The notes under the pieces are model-generated. The model saw only the letters and a list, made by a program, of their open reading frames with translations. It searched no databases and was not told where the DNA came from. This document shows positions 20,816-31,397 of a stretch of DNA of 64,000 bases, piece by piece. A program made the position numbers and the translations under genes. The DNA is from Archegozetes longisetosus (Eukaryota; Arthropoda; Arachnida; Sarcoptiformes; Trhypochthoniidae), in NCBI GenBank assembly GCA_018873245.2, contig JAEMBT020000010.1:1-64000 (forward strand). The letters run 5' to 3'. Position 1 is the first letter of the stretch. Every line of letters starts with the position of its first letter.

Positions 20816-20878
20816 TATATAATGGATATATATATATATAATTTACGTAGATTCTATAGTCTTTCAGAGTTAGTCGAC

Positions 20879-23800
20879 ATGTTGTCTAGACCTCCGATTC
20901 AGTTCGACCCAAACAAGCTTACTTTTCAGGTTTTCAATTGTTCTTTTGAAATAAATGAAGAAAATAAATTGTCTCCTTTCACTATAAAATTATATGGTGT
21001 TACAAGATATGAAAATTCAATATGTTGTATTGTGAGTGGTTTTATTCCTTATTTTTATGTTTGTTTACCAAATTTAACGGTAAGTTTATTTTCAAGATTT
21101 GAAAAAATTCTAAAACAACAGACACGTTATTTCTTTAGAAAAATCAAATTGGAAGAATGTAAAAGTTTATATGGCTATTCATCAAGTAGTATTGAATTGA
21201 TAGATTAATTATATTTCAGATATAAAAGTTATACAAATCATAAATTTAATAAAAACTAACTTACCAAATGCTAAAACTTTCGAAAGTAACATAAATTTTG
21301 AAACAAGATTCCCAGTTGACTGCAACATTAGAGGATCCGATTGGATTGACGTTTACTTGAACGATTGTATACCGTTTTCAAATGATATTGGCGTTATTTG
21401 CACGGCACAAAACCACTCAATCAATTCGTGTCAGTTGGTAGTAAATGTAAAGTTTAACGATTTGCATCCAGTTAACGACGTGTCCGAAGAAATTGCCAAT
21501 TTTCGGGTTTTAAGCTTTGACATAGAGTGTGCAGGAAGAAGAGGCATATTTCCACAAGCAAATATAGACCCGATTATTCAAATTGGTGTCGTGTGTGCAA
21601 AACAATCGAACGACGGAGCGTTAGAAATTTTGTATAAAATAGTTTTTGTACTAAATGGATGCGATCCGATTGAAGGAGTAAAAATAATTTCTTCTGAAAG
21701 CGAAAAAACTATGCTCGAAATGTTTTCGCAACTAATGAACCGATTTGATCCAGATATTATAACTGGATATAATATAAATGATTTCGACTTTCCGTACTTA
21801 ATAAATCGAGCAAAATCACTTGGATGCAAGAAATCATTCTACTGTTTGGGGCGTGTTAATGAGAAAGAAATCAGCATTGACGAGAAACTGACTAACAGCA
21901 AACAAAAAGGAGCAAGAATGAGAAAGCATATCAATATTCCTGGTCGTATTGTATTCGATATGTTTGTTCACATTGATCATACGTTTAAAAATTTGAGATC
22001 ATACACATTGAATGCCGTATCGGCGCACTTTTTGAATGAAAAAAAGACGTATCGCATAATATTATTACAGAGTTACATCATGGAGATAATACTACACGGC
22101 ATAGACTCGCGAAATATTGTTTGAAAGACGCTTTACTTCCAATTTTATTGGCAGATAAACTAATGAGTTTTATAAGTTATATTTCAATGTCTAAAGTGAC
22201 TGGCGTTTTGATACCGAACCTGTTGAGCCGTGGCGAACAATTTAAAGCAGTTTCACAAATTTTAAAACAAGCAAAACTAAACAATTATGTTATTCCTGTC
22301 AACGTCGACACAACCAGAAGTTATGGTTACGATCGCGACACGGAAAGCTTGAAGTATATTCTAGACAACTTGAATTCTGACGATGAATATGACGAAGAGG
22401 ATAAACGTAAAAAGAAAAAACTAAATCGTCTGCAAATTTTGACGGGGCTACAGTGTTGGAGCCACGTGTAGGATATTATAGACAACCAGTAACTACTTTA
22501 GATTTTAGTTCACTATACCCAAGTATTTTAATTGCACATAATTTGTGTTACACCACATTACTACTGGATTCAGAAGATTCAGCGGAAATATCTGACGTAA
22601 AAACAACTCCAAACGGCCATAAGTTTGTTGGAAAAACTACGCGACAAGGATTATTACCAAAAATTTTAACTAACTTAATTCAAGCACGAAACTCGATAAA
22701 ACAAAAACTAAATGCAGAAAGAGACCCGTTTAAGAAAAAAATCTACGACTGTCTTCAAACTTCGGTTAAAGTCTCTGCGAATTCTATTTACGGATTCACT
22801 GGCGCCGCAGCAGGCTATCTTCCCTGTCTTCAAATTTCAAGCAGCGTTACAGATTATGGCCGTGAAATGATTGAGGCTACTAGAAATGCAGTCGAAAGGC
22901 TGTACGACAAATCACGAGTTATTTATAGCGATACCGATTCGGTTATGGTAGATTTTGGTGTGGAGACGAATCTTGAAGCCATGTCTCTCGGCAAAGAAGC
23001 TTCCGAAAAAATATCGAGTATGTTCATATCTCCAATAAAATTGGAGTTTGAAAAAGTATTCTGTCCGTATTTACTTGAAAGTGAAAAGCGTTATGTCGGA
23101 GTTCATTATTCAAGTAGCCACGAGAAATATGATAAAATCGATTGTAATGGACTGGAAATGGTTAGAAGAGATAACTGCATGCTTTTACCTGAAACGATGC
23201 AAAAATGCATAGATTTGTTAATGTTACAGAAAAACAAAGACGGAGCAATTGAATTTGTTAAAGATGTGACATTTAAATTGAAATCAAATCAAATTCCTAT
23301 TTTGAAACTGATAATTAGCAAAGAATATTCAAAATTAGATTATAAAAATCCTCAGCCTCATATTGAATTGGTCAAAAAAATGAAGGCTCGAGACGAAGGA
23401 TCTGCGCCAAAACTTGGCGATAGAGTTCCTTATGTTATAACATTGTACAACTCAGAAAAACATCCCGGCGAACAATTGTTTCACCGCAGTGAAGACCCTT
23501 TGTATGTTTTGAATAACAATGTGCCATTAGATTTGGATTATTATGTAAACAATCAATTGAAAAGACCACTAATCAGATTATTTCGTCCTATTCTTGGAGG
23601 CGAATCTGAAAGCATATTGTTTGAGAATGTTTGTAAAAAAAGAAGAAATGATAAATCATTACCAATTAACACTGCTTGTTTAATTTGTAAGCACTTGGTT
23701 ACATATTCAAACGTTTATAATCCGGCTTATGTATGTGATTTTTGTAAACTTAAAAGACCTTATTACCAACAAATTATTAATAGTAACATAGAAGCCGTAG

Positions 23801-23901
23801 TTAAACAGTTTAATGATTTATGGTCTAATTGTATGGATTGTCAAAAACAAGTCGAAGATTCTGTGATTCATTGCAGAAATAGACTGTTCTTATTTGTATG
23901 A
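20879..23901 (+). pseudogene. delta-type family B DNA polymerase, intronless, three frameshifts
   Basis: The reading frames 20879-21208, 21219-22124, 22121-22471 and 22453-23901 cover the whole enzyme in order. Exo I is at LSFDIECAGRRG and Exo II at ITGYNINDFDFPYL. Polymerase motif A is DFSSLYPSI, motif B KVSANSIYGFTGA and motif C IYSDTDSV, so all carboxylates are present. The C-terminus has two cysteine clusters (CLICKHL...CDFCK and CMDCQKQ...), as in eukaryotic Pol delta. Frames are linked by one-base shifts near 21205, 22040 (A-run) and 22452 (T-run). At about 1,000 aa it lacks most of the N-terminal extension of host POLD1. The strong delta likeness suggests a viral polymerase derived from Pol delta or a processed host copy; the neighbourhood favours viral. 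Confidence 0.9.
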
Positions 23902-24231
23902 ACGTATCAGAGTTAAACGTGTGTTATCAAAATTAAAATTTTCATGTAAAATACAATTATGTAGAGACATTAATTCGTTAGATTAGTAAATAAATTCCTC
24001 CTCTCAAACGCAATGCTAAATAAAGTTTAGAATCTTTATGATCTGAAATATCAAAAGTCGAATCGTGATCAGCAGACATTTTTTCATGTCACTATTATAT
24101 ATACACATTTATATCATTACATGATGACATGTTAGCCTTTCCTCTATAATTTTTTTTATGATTTTTACTATTTTATTTAACCTAGAGGACATAGGAATAA
24201 AAGAAATCTGACCCTTCAGCAGTATACAATT
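23902..24231. other. no gene seen
   Basis: This is a convergent intergenic region between the polymerase and the BRO-like gene. AATAAA-type signals occur near 23990 and 24017. There is no ORF of note. Confidence 0.4.
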
Positions 24232-25098
24232 TTATTCTACCAGTTCATTTTTATTCGTAATTATATTTCTATAACATTCTTTTATTATACACTTGATATG
24301 TTCTTGTGAGCATTTAAAAAACTCTCCATGAATATGATATTCTTTTAATGCTTGATGAACTTCATTCTCGAGAAGACGACAATCATTACTACAAAAACTA
24401 TATTCCAATACCATTTCGTCTTTAGGTAATCTTGAGGTATTCATTGAAATTAATCGCTTGTTTATGTTCTTAGTTCTTCCGATTTTATAAATTTCTTCGT
24501 CTTTGTATTGCTGGCAGGTTATAATATAAATGTATCCCTGTTTATTCTCGTCAGTCTCAAATGACAAAAATTTATTAATAGATTCGACACTCATCTTTCG
24601 TATAGATGGTAAAACTTTTTCGACAACCCAATCGGTAAATTTTTCGGCTTTTGGCATTTTTGATCGCATTATTAGTCGATACATGCCAGATTCATCTATG
24701 AAAGTTGTAGACGGCTGAATACCCGAAGTCCAAGTCGACTTACATCTAATATCACTCCATTTAATTGTGTTTTTAGGATTACAATTATCAAAAATTGCTT
24801 GCCTCGGAGCAGAGTAATCTAAAATTTTGGCTACGTCTAAACCTTTAAACCAAATCTTACCAGTATTGTCAATAATTATCATAACAGACTGATTTTCAAA
24901 TTTAAAAAATGATTCTACTGTTATTTTTGTAATATTTTCGCCACTTTCTTTAATTTTGTCTAACGCCAATTGTTTAAATTTGCTTGCCTTATCTAGTCGT
25001 TGAACACATTCTACTTTTGTTTTTTCCACAGGTCGAAACGGAGATTGGTCGACCTTAATCTCATGTTCAGAAATAGAGCCGAGTTCTAAAGATGACAT
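24232..25098 (-). CDS. bro: BRO-like protein with C-terminal GIY-YIG-type (T5orf172) domain, 288 aa
   Basis: This is the most intact virus-type gene in the window. Residues about 65-165 form a BRO-N domain (KIWFKGLDVAKILDYSAPRQ, then FIDESGMYRLIMRSKMP and FTDWVVEKVLPSIRK). Residues about 188-275 form a T5orf172-like GIY-YIG domain (GYIYIITCQ, then IYKIGRTKNINKRL). This two-domain build is common in large DNA viruses of insects. BRO proteins bind DNA and are thought to modulate host chromatin or transcription. It converges with the polymerase. An ACGATATTATCAT palindrome lies about 150 bases upstream of its start (25245-25257). Confidence 0.9.
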   Translation of the reverse strand: MSSLELGSISEHEIKVDQSPFRPVEKTKVECVQRLDKASKFKQLALDKIKESGENITKITVESFFKFENQSVMIIIDNTGKIWFKGLDVAKILDYSAPRQAIFDNCNPKNTIKWSDIRCKSTWTSGIQPSTTFIDESGMYRLIMRSKMPKAEKFTDWVVEKVLPSIRKMSVESINKFLSFETDENKQGYIYIITCQQYKDEEIYKIGRTKNINKRLISMNTSRLPKDEMVLEYSFCSNDCRLLENEVHQALKEYHIHGEFFKCSQEHIKCIIKECYRNIITNKNELVE

Positions 25099-25519
25099 TT
25101 TTAGAGTACTTTCATTACAATATTTTTGTGGTTAAAGGAGAAGTACTAACTCCTTACTTGTTTGCGGAAGTCATTCCTTCCATTTTCTTCATGCTCTCCC
25201 AATATTTGAGTACATTGTGTTAACGTTACTTTCGTGAAAAGTTAACGATATTATCATTAACTACATAAATTTAAAGTGGCGTTATATCTATTTTACAGGA
25301 GGTTTTTTATTCAACACACAGTTATGTGATCTAATCGACTTCCGAATTGTGCATTTACCTACACAAGCTGGGTATTATTTTTCTTTATGGTCCTTCATGA
25401 CAATCAAAGAACTGAAAACCTAAATCGCCAATAAATGAAATGCAGTTGTCAAACTTGGTCTGAAATCTCGTCTAATTCAGTTGACGTTTCAATGTAAAAA
25501 CAAATCATATATATTAAAA
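25099..25519. promoter_or_regulatory. upstream region of the BRO-like gene with palindrome
   Basis: TTAACGATATTATCATTAA (around 25242-25260) is a near-perfect palindrome of the same class as the 18.9-kb cluster. I see no ORF until the ubiquitin-like fragment at 25520. Confidence 0.4.
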
Positions 25520-25707
25520 TTCTCGACAATGAAGAAGCCACATTGAAGGAAGAAGGAACAAATTCTCATAGAACCGTTTACTTAGAAGCCGCTCTGGATA
25601 TAAAGTATAAGAAAAATTGGTACCGTTTGAAATGTGACGGAAATAAAATGAAAACCCTTGATAAAAGCGACGACATTCACATAAATTCGATTTTTAAAAA
25701 ATTTTAA
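25520..25707 (+). pseudogene. degraded paralogue of the ubiquitin-like gene
   Basis: A frame ending TAA at 25705-25707 reads LDNEEATLKEEGTNSHRTVY and then LDIKYKKNWYRLK. These line up with ENDESTLEAEKINSGDTIY and LDRFYDNKWYTKR of the gene at 18325. The N-terminal half is not preserved in one frame. The two loci are 7 kb apart, in the same orientation, with the polymerase and BRO genes between them. Confidence 0.65.
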
Positions 25708-25924
25708 TTTTATTATAAAATGTCTACGGGTTCAAACTAAAATTAATAAAATTGATCCCGACTGATCATATTCGCATAACTGGCTCTACAACAGTGCTTC
25801 TATTCTTAAGGCGATCAGTGTTCTCCAATTTATTAACGAGTGACGACATTATCTTTGGTATCAAAGCTATATTTATATTGAAAGTTAAAAAGTATCAAAA
25901 TAGTTGAGACAGCACATTATAAAA

Positions 25925-27690
25925 ATGACTTTTGACAATAAAAGTAATGAATATTTATAGACTATTGAAGACGACATATTTGAAAGAAATACGATAAATG
26001 AAGTGTCTGCTTCTCACGAAGTAGATTTATTAAAGCGTTATAACAATGATATGAGTAATATGTTCTTGAATAAAAAATATTCCGATATGATTTTAAAAGT
26101 TGAAGAATACGATTTTCCAGTAAATAGATTTCTTTTGGCGGCTAGGAGCGAACATTTTAGAAGTCTCTTTTTTGGAGGCATGGTCGAATCCACAATGAAT
26201 GAAATACGTTTGAATGCAGTTAAAGCCGAACCTTTTTGATATGTTCTTTTGTACATTTACACCGGAAAAATATTTGTAACATCGTTAAATATCGAAATGA
26301 TTATGGAAATCCTACAAGTGTCTCAATATTTTAATTTGAATAATTTAGTATCATATCTAGTAAGGTGCATAAAAGCTTCAATTACGTTGGAGAATGTTTG
26401 TTATATACAAGACGCAGCAAAACATTACTCATTAATGGATCTCGAGCGTACCACAAATTTTTTTATTGATAAAAGCGCACGTGTTATTGTCGAAAGTGAT
26501 GTATTTATGACTTTACACGCTTGTGATCTAATAGAAATTTTCAAACGTGACTCTTTTTATATTGCCAAAGAAAAAGATATTTTAGAAAAAGTTTGTTTAT
26601 GGGTTAATAAACATCATGAAGTCTTGGATCTTGAAACAATTGAAAAACTCTTCAAATCAGTTAGATTGAATTTGATAAGGGGAAGTACTTTTTTAAAGAA
26701 ATTAACTTACGCCGGGTTCGTGGATATTGGTTTTATGAAAAATATTTATATAAATCAAGTAAACAACACAAAAAGAATGCGAGGGACGTTAGTTTAGAAT
26801 AAAAATCTTGCTACAAAACATCTCAAGGTAAAGTTTAAAGGAAGAAGACCTAGTCAGATGATTGACTCTGCTTCTATTCGGTGGTATTATGATGTATTTC
26901 AATGCACAACTTCTATTAAATCCATAATTATGATTACGTTACACAAACGCTATATTATAAATCATATAGTATTAGCTTTATTTGATATTAAAGACGACAC
27001 ATATAGCTACTACATTGAGGTCTCTTCTGATTTAAGAAATTGGAAAACTATTATAAATCACACAAATTGTTGGTGTCGTTCAAGACAATACTTGTTTTTT
27101 GAACCAGAAACTGTAAAATCTATTCGCATAGTCGACGGAAGATTTCATGAAACCAGTTTGATAAAACGAGAGCTTGAAATTATACACTTCGAATGCATGT
27201 ATTCAACAGCTAACGTTACGATCGAAAATAATTATGTCGTTCCATATAAGTGTTTTTGCAAACAATTTGAACGAAACTTTACAAATAAGAGAGAAACGTT
27301 ACGAAGTGCTTAATTATGAAACTTTAAACTGTAACAACGAAGTTATTACTAATATTCCTTTTCAAAACGGTTCTATTTGTTGGTCCACAAGTAACAGTAT
27401 CACTTTTCAGTTATGCCAACCATTTATTGTCGATTCAATGTGTTTACAATTCAATATATATAATTTTATTTTACAGATCAGTAAAATAGCCTTTTCATAT
27501 TACGTAGAAATATCTTTAGATAGAGAGAATTGGAAAGTTATCCGACCAGTTAAATTAATCGAAAGAGGAAATGAAAAAGAAATTATAAAGTTTGAAAAAC
27601 AAGCAGTCTTTTCATTCGTATAGTCTCTGAAACATTATTACTTAGACATTCAATATTTCGAATGTCCAGCAAACATTGTAACATGAATAA
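25925..27690 (+). pseudogene. BTBD9-like gene (BTB-BACK-discoidin-discoidin), nonsense-riddled
   Basis: The ATG at 25925 opens one frame that runs to about 27310 with in-frame stops at about 25958 (TAG), 26237 (TGA) and 26795 (TAG). A frameshift near 27310 then moves to a frame ending after YFECPANIV. Domains follow the BTBD9 order: BTB (KKYSDMILKVEEYDFPVNRF, FGGMVES), BACK (about 26380-26700), first F5/8C-like domain (DTYSYYIEVSSDLRNWKTII, CWCRSRQYLFFE, HFECMY) and a second (FSYYVEISLDRENWKVI). Host BTBD9 genes normally have introns; this copy has none. It is either a viral capture or a retrocopy. The adjacent virus-like genes favour capture. Confidence 0.8.
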
Positions 27691-28421
27691 GGAAACTTGT
27701 ACAACTGCTTATTTGTTTGTAACTTTCAGGAGGTTCAGAGATAACACAAGTTAACACAAATTTATTTCAATTAAATTATTATAAATTCCGCATGTATTTT
27801 GTTTTGTATAGCAAATTTTACTATCAGAGAATATAAAACTGGTTTCTAACCAGACTACAGATTATTTTTTGGTCGCTATATATCTTAAATAATATATATA
27901 ATATAATTATATATAATAACATTGATAGATATATATTAATAATAATAATTATGTATATTTATATAATTAATATATAATAATAATCTAAGGTTAATGCTAT
28001 AATTTCACCAAAAATGTTTGTACTGTGAAATATTTCATTATTTAGATTGTAAATATACGTTTTAATAATATCATGAATTGTAATGCACTTCTTTATAATC
28101 AGTGGTTTTAAAATTAATAAAAATCTTGATATAATCTACATGATCTAGATTTCACTACACAATTATTCAAAATATAGTTTTTTTCAATAATTTCTTTTGA
28201 CATTTCATATATAATACCGTAGAATATTACACAATATTCCGTCGATAAATATGTAAACTATGTAGCATTCGTGCTTTCTTTACGATAAATTCGTTTTAGC
28301 GTGTATGAAAACGCACATATCGTCGACAAATATGCTACGTTCATAACCTAGGTATTATGCTTATTAATGACGAAAATATCGTTAGTTTAACATTTAGTCA
28401 ATTTATTTAGTTATTGAAGTC
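27690..28421. other. AT-rich non-coding stretch
   Basis: A TATATAATA-type low-complexity block fills about 27880-28000. A palindrome-like ACGAAAATATCGT occurs at 28370-28382, 40 bases before the next small ORF. No gene seen in the remainder. Confidence 0.45.
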
Positions 28422-28637
28422 ATGCGTTTGTATAAAAACAAAGAAAAAGTGAACGTAAGCAAAGGCCCATAGTTAACGAAACACGAGCCTATTACAAATG
28501 AAGTAAATAATGAAGAAATTCGACTATCAAGAGTAGAATTTTTGCTTGGATTCGAAAATCAAAATATTTTAACTATCATACTGGAAAGTTTTGGTTTAGA
28601 ATATTCGAATCGTAGAGAAGCACTAGTCAAACAATAA
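28422..28637 (+). pseudogene. 72-codon ORF with one nonsense codon
   Basis: From ATG 28422 (MRLYKNKEKVNVSKGP) one frame runs to TAA at 28635-28637, broken only by a TAG at codon 17. The downstream part includes RLSRVEFLLGFENQNIL. The palindrome ACGAAAATATCGT lies 40 bases upstream. The single point lesion resembles the decay of the BTBD9-like gene next door. Family unknown. Confidence 0.4.
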
Positions 28638-28699
28638 TAGATATAAAATACGAAGTAAGGAAGTGTCGACACTCCGTCGCCCCTTAAATACTTTTATCG

Positions 28700-28900
28700 A
28701 TGAGACTGGTTAAAGTCCAAATTACTTTTAACTGTTCCTTACCAGACGAATTAAAACCTGATCCAAGGGTAAACGCGTGGCGTATACACTCTCGCGTACG
28801 CCCTTGGATTGGTGTAATTATTGCCCTACGTAGAATATATACAAACGAAGAATTCAGGAGGCGTATCAAAGGATGCATACACTACTGGCAGTACCTTTGA
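28700..28900 (+). CDS. hypothetical protein, 66 aa
   Basis: The ORF MRLVKVQITFNCSLPDELK is intact to TGA at 28898-28900. It is basic, has a hydrophobic stretch (PWIGVIIALRRIY), and could be a small DNA-binding or membrane-associated protein. The base composition is less AT-rich than its surroundings. Not recognised. Confidence 0.4.
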   Translation: MRLVKVQITFNCSLPDELKPDPRVNAWRIHSRVRPWIGVIIALRRIYTNEEFRRRIKGCIHYWQYL

Positions 28901-28984
28901 ATTTTCACTAAAGTTTTCTATCCGACATTTTACTAGAAATTAAGTAGAGGGAGGGTAGTTATCTCCAGGTAATGGTATTCTTCA

Positions 28985-29160
28985 GGTAATGGTATAAAAA
29001 CTATCGCTCTTCTCCACTCGGTAGTCAGTTCTCTTTTAAAAGCCAGTCGTGTTTCTCTCGTGTTTTTGCTTTCACGTGTCATGTGTTTTATTGTCTAATT
29101 TGCGCGATTCGGCGAGCCATGCTTAAAGGTAATGCATTCTAGCGGTAAAATCCTCGAAAA
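28985..29160 (+). promoter_or_regulatory. promoter and leader of the Gln-rich gene
   Basis: GGTATAAAAAC at about 28991 lies some 170 bases before the open frame. The leader contains a short duplicated phrase (CCAGGTAATGGTAT / TCAGGTAATGGTAT, about 28965-28993) and an ATG at 29119 whose frame closes after six codons. Confidence 0.4.
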
Positions 29161-30343
29161 GTGCTCAAGCCAGCGGTAGACACTAGCGTTTCTATTTATC
29201 ATCAATATCAACAGCAATCGTCACTTACGACACTTGTGGATCAGTCGTATTATCAACCATGTACTATTAATTATCCACAGGCACAACAAGCACCTCTTCA
29301 GGCGTCAATTCCGGCTTGTTCTACTGTCGAACCTTCGACGTCTGTTTTTTATAATATAGACTATGAAGTCGAGCGAATTTTAGCAGATTCTACACAAACT
29401 CAAGAGCCACATTATGTGCAATCAAGCCCTAATAACATCGCTACAAATGGTATAATTGATCAATCACTTCAAGCGGAAGCATTAATTCCTCTTGATATAG
29501 AGGGAGCAATCGAACAATCGCATTCTTCATTATACAATGTTCCTGTTACGGAACAGTCACAGCCATCAGTTAACAATATTCCTGTTACGATACTAGTAAC
29601 TAAAAACACAAAAGCGACAGAAACAAGCCAGACGAAGCAATTAGAAGAGGCAGTAGCTGCAATTATATCCAGGTCGTCTCCCGAGCCTGACGGTTATGTT
29701 AGTAAACAATACAAAGCTACTACAACTATTAAAGTCTCCAATAAAGAAGTTTCTCCGACAGGAGGGTATGGAAAACGCATATTCGAGCTCGAACAAAGAG
29801 AGCGAAAACATTATTCAGATAATATTATAGTGTTATGTAAAGAACGTACATTATTCCAATTATTAACTTTGTCTCGTCGACCTGATCAGAGTTTTAGCGT
29901 TTACCGATACGGGGTTTTCGACTAGTGACTCATTTATTTTTATATTTTTCCTAGGCGAAGAAGACGACAATGAATCGTCCGTATCCACGTCTAGGTACAC
30001 AAACGCGGCAGACGATTTTGCCGACTTTGTCAGGGACGATAAAGACGACGAAGCAAAAACTTTGTATGAGAAGTATATTGAGGGTTTGTTGGATAATTAT
30101 AAAGAAGACTTTTTGTTTCGATTGTTTAAAATTATTTTGTTTGGCTTTCTTGACGACATTAATGATTATATTAAATTAATAAAAAGAAATACTTTTTATA
30201 ATCGACCTGAAGATACGCCACGTCAAGACTATTATAAAACAAAGATAATACCAATCTTTGTAAATCACATTATTGACGATATTCTTGTAGACTTTGAAGA
30301 CGCTTTAAGTATTTTTAATAACAAGAAAATGCATATATTATAA
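29161..30343 (+). CDS. Gln/Ser/Thr-rich protein in two frames, possibly spliced
   Basis: The first frame (29161-29925, 254 codons) begins at a non-ATG codon after a stop-free leader and is Gln/Ser/Pro-rich (SIYHQYQQQSSLTTLVDQ) with a repeated NVPVTEQSQPS / NNIPVTI phrase. The second frame (about 29955-30343) is acidic then helical (EEDDNESSVSTSRY, LDNYKEDFLFRLFKIILFGF). An acceptor-like TTTTATATTTTTCCTAG ends at 29954 exactly before GCGAAGAAGACG, so the two parts may be exons joined by a short intron, or one gene with a frameshift. The C-terminal part is rich in Asp and Ile. Family unknown. Confidence 0.45.
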
Positions 30344-30395
30344 ATGATCTCTACTTGTAAATAAAAAATGTTCTTTTATTCTTTATGTTACCTCA

Positions 30396-30845
30396 TTACA
30401 ATTTAATTTCAGAATCAATTACACATACGAGGGTTTCATTATCTATAAAGGCGGGCTGAAATAATATTAACGAAAGGTCGTTATCGTCTTCGTCTAAAGT
30501 AGCTCTGTCTTTTAATATAACCTTATCTTGATTAACAATTAACATATTTTCTCTATAAATAGCAGCTTTTGAAGCATAGGTAAAGTACTTGGTCATGTCT
30601 GTTGTTACAAATCTTACGAATTTGCAATTTGGTAATTTTTTGGTAATATGATCAAATAAAAATAGTTTAGTAAAAGCATCTACAATTGGTAGGTAGCGGG
30701 GAATAGTATCGTTTGTTTTTCTTACGACCAAAAATCTTGGTAAACAGCAAGAAATGTTTTCGCCTTTGAGGCGAATTGTTTTGGAGGGCGGCCTCTCTGA
30801 GTGTTTGGTCGTCTTCTGGTGTTGTCTTCTTATTTTGTCCACCAT
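30396..30845 (-). CDS. 149-aa ORF entered from a mariner-derived 5' exon
   Basis: The ORF carries in its first 30 residues (MVDKIRRQHQKTTKHSERPP) a shifted reading of a mariner transposase segment. It continues into unrelated sequence (VRKTNDTIPRYLPIVDAFTK, then YRENMLIVNQDKVILKDRAT). The last 110 codons show no transposase features. In the alternative frame the transposase segment reads VPRNGGQNKKTTPEDDQTLR. Either a transposase fragment inserted into an older gene, or the 5' end was recruited. See the upstream exon entry. Confidence 0.5.
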   Translation of the reverse strand: MVDKIRRQHQKTTKHSERPPSKTIRLKGENISCCLPRFLVVRKTNDTIPRYLPIVDAFTKLFLFDHITKKLPNCKFVRFVTTDMTKYFTYASKAAIYRENMLIVNQDKVILKDRATLDEDDNDLSLILFQPAFIDNETLVCVIDSEIKL

Positions 30846-31073
30846 TTCGAGGAACAGTAAGGAATACTCCTCGTTATCGTCGATACGACACCATTCATAA
30901 TAAGTGGGTTCACTTATACCTCGAGAAATGAAATTTCAATAATTGATTCCAATTATTGAATCGATTAAATACTTACCAACTCTACGAAGAATATGTGATT
31001 TTCTTGTTTTCTTTGCTCTTAGTTTAATAAATTGTCTAAATTTGATTTCGCGTTCAGCGATAGAAAAAACCAT
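30846..31073 (-). pseudogene. mariner transposase N-terminal exons with conserved intron
   Basis: On the minus strand ATG at 31073 begins MVFSIAEREIKFRQFIKL, matching MPFSVAERELKFRQFIKL of the transposon at 5290. The first exon ends RRVG at 30977. A GT-AG intron of 57 bp occupies 30976-30920, and exon 2 starts GISEPTYYEWCRIDDNEE, matching GISDKTFNEWALINDNEE. The intron position and phase are identical to intron 1 of the 5.3-kb copy, so the intron predates the split. No terminal inverted repeats or downstream transposase domain accompany this fragment. Confidence 0.75.
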
Positions 31074-31075
31074 TT

Positions 31076-31394
31076 TTGACAATTCGATTAATTTGTTTAC
31101 AAATTAAAACTTTTAAAAAATTATTTGAATTCGAATTCGAACAATAATTTATCAATAAATTACGTTTAGTATTGGTTTCATAATAGAAAACCTAAGTTTT
31201 GTTTTTTCGCTTATTCTTATTTTTAAGTTTGCGCTTTCATGGCCCTTTTCACATTTACCCTGGTGATTTTTCAAAAAACAATTATATTTTTTAAAATGTC
31301 CATTATCTGGCTACAATTTACTGAAATCAGTTTGAAAATCGAATAATCCAGTCAAAAGTTATTCGACTTCAATAGACTAAAGATAGTTTCCAAG
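31076..31394. other. no gene; fragment of the 20.5-kb inverted repeat
   Basis: AT-rich sequence. Around 31320-31370 a segment reading GAAATCAGTTTGAAAATCGA and CCAGTCAAAAGTTATTCGAC resembles the inner arm of the inverted repeat at 20501-20815. Confidence 0.4.
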
Positions 31395-31397
31395 GGT

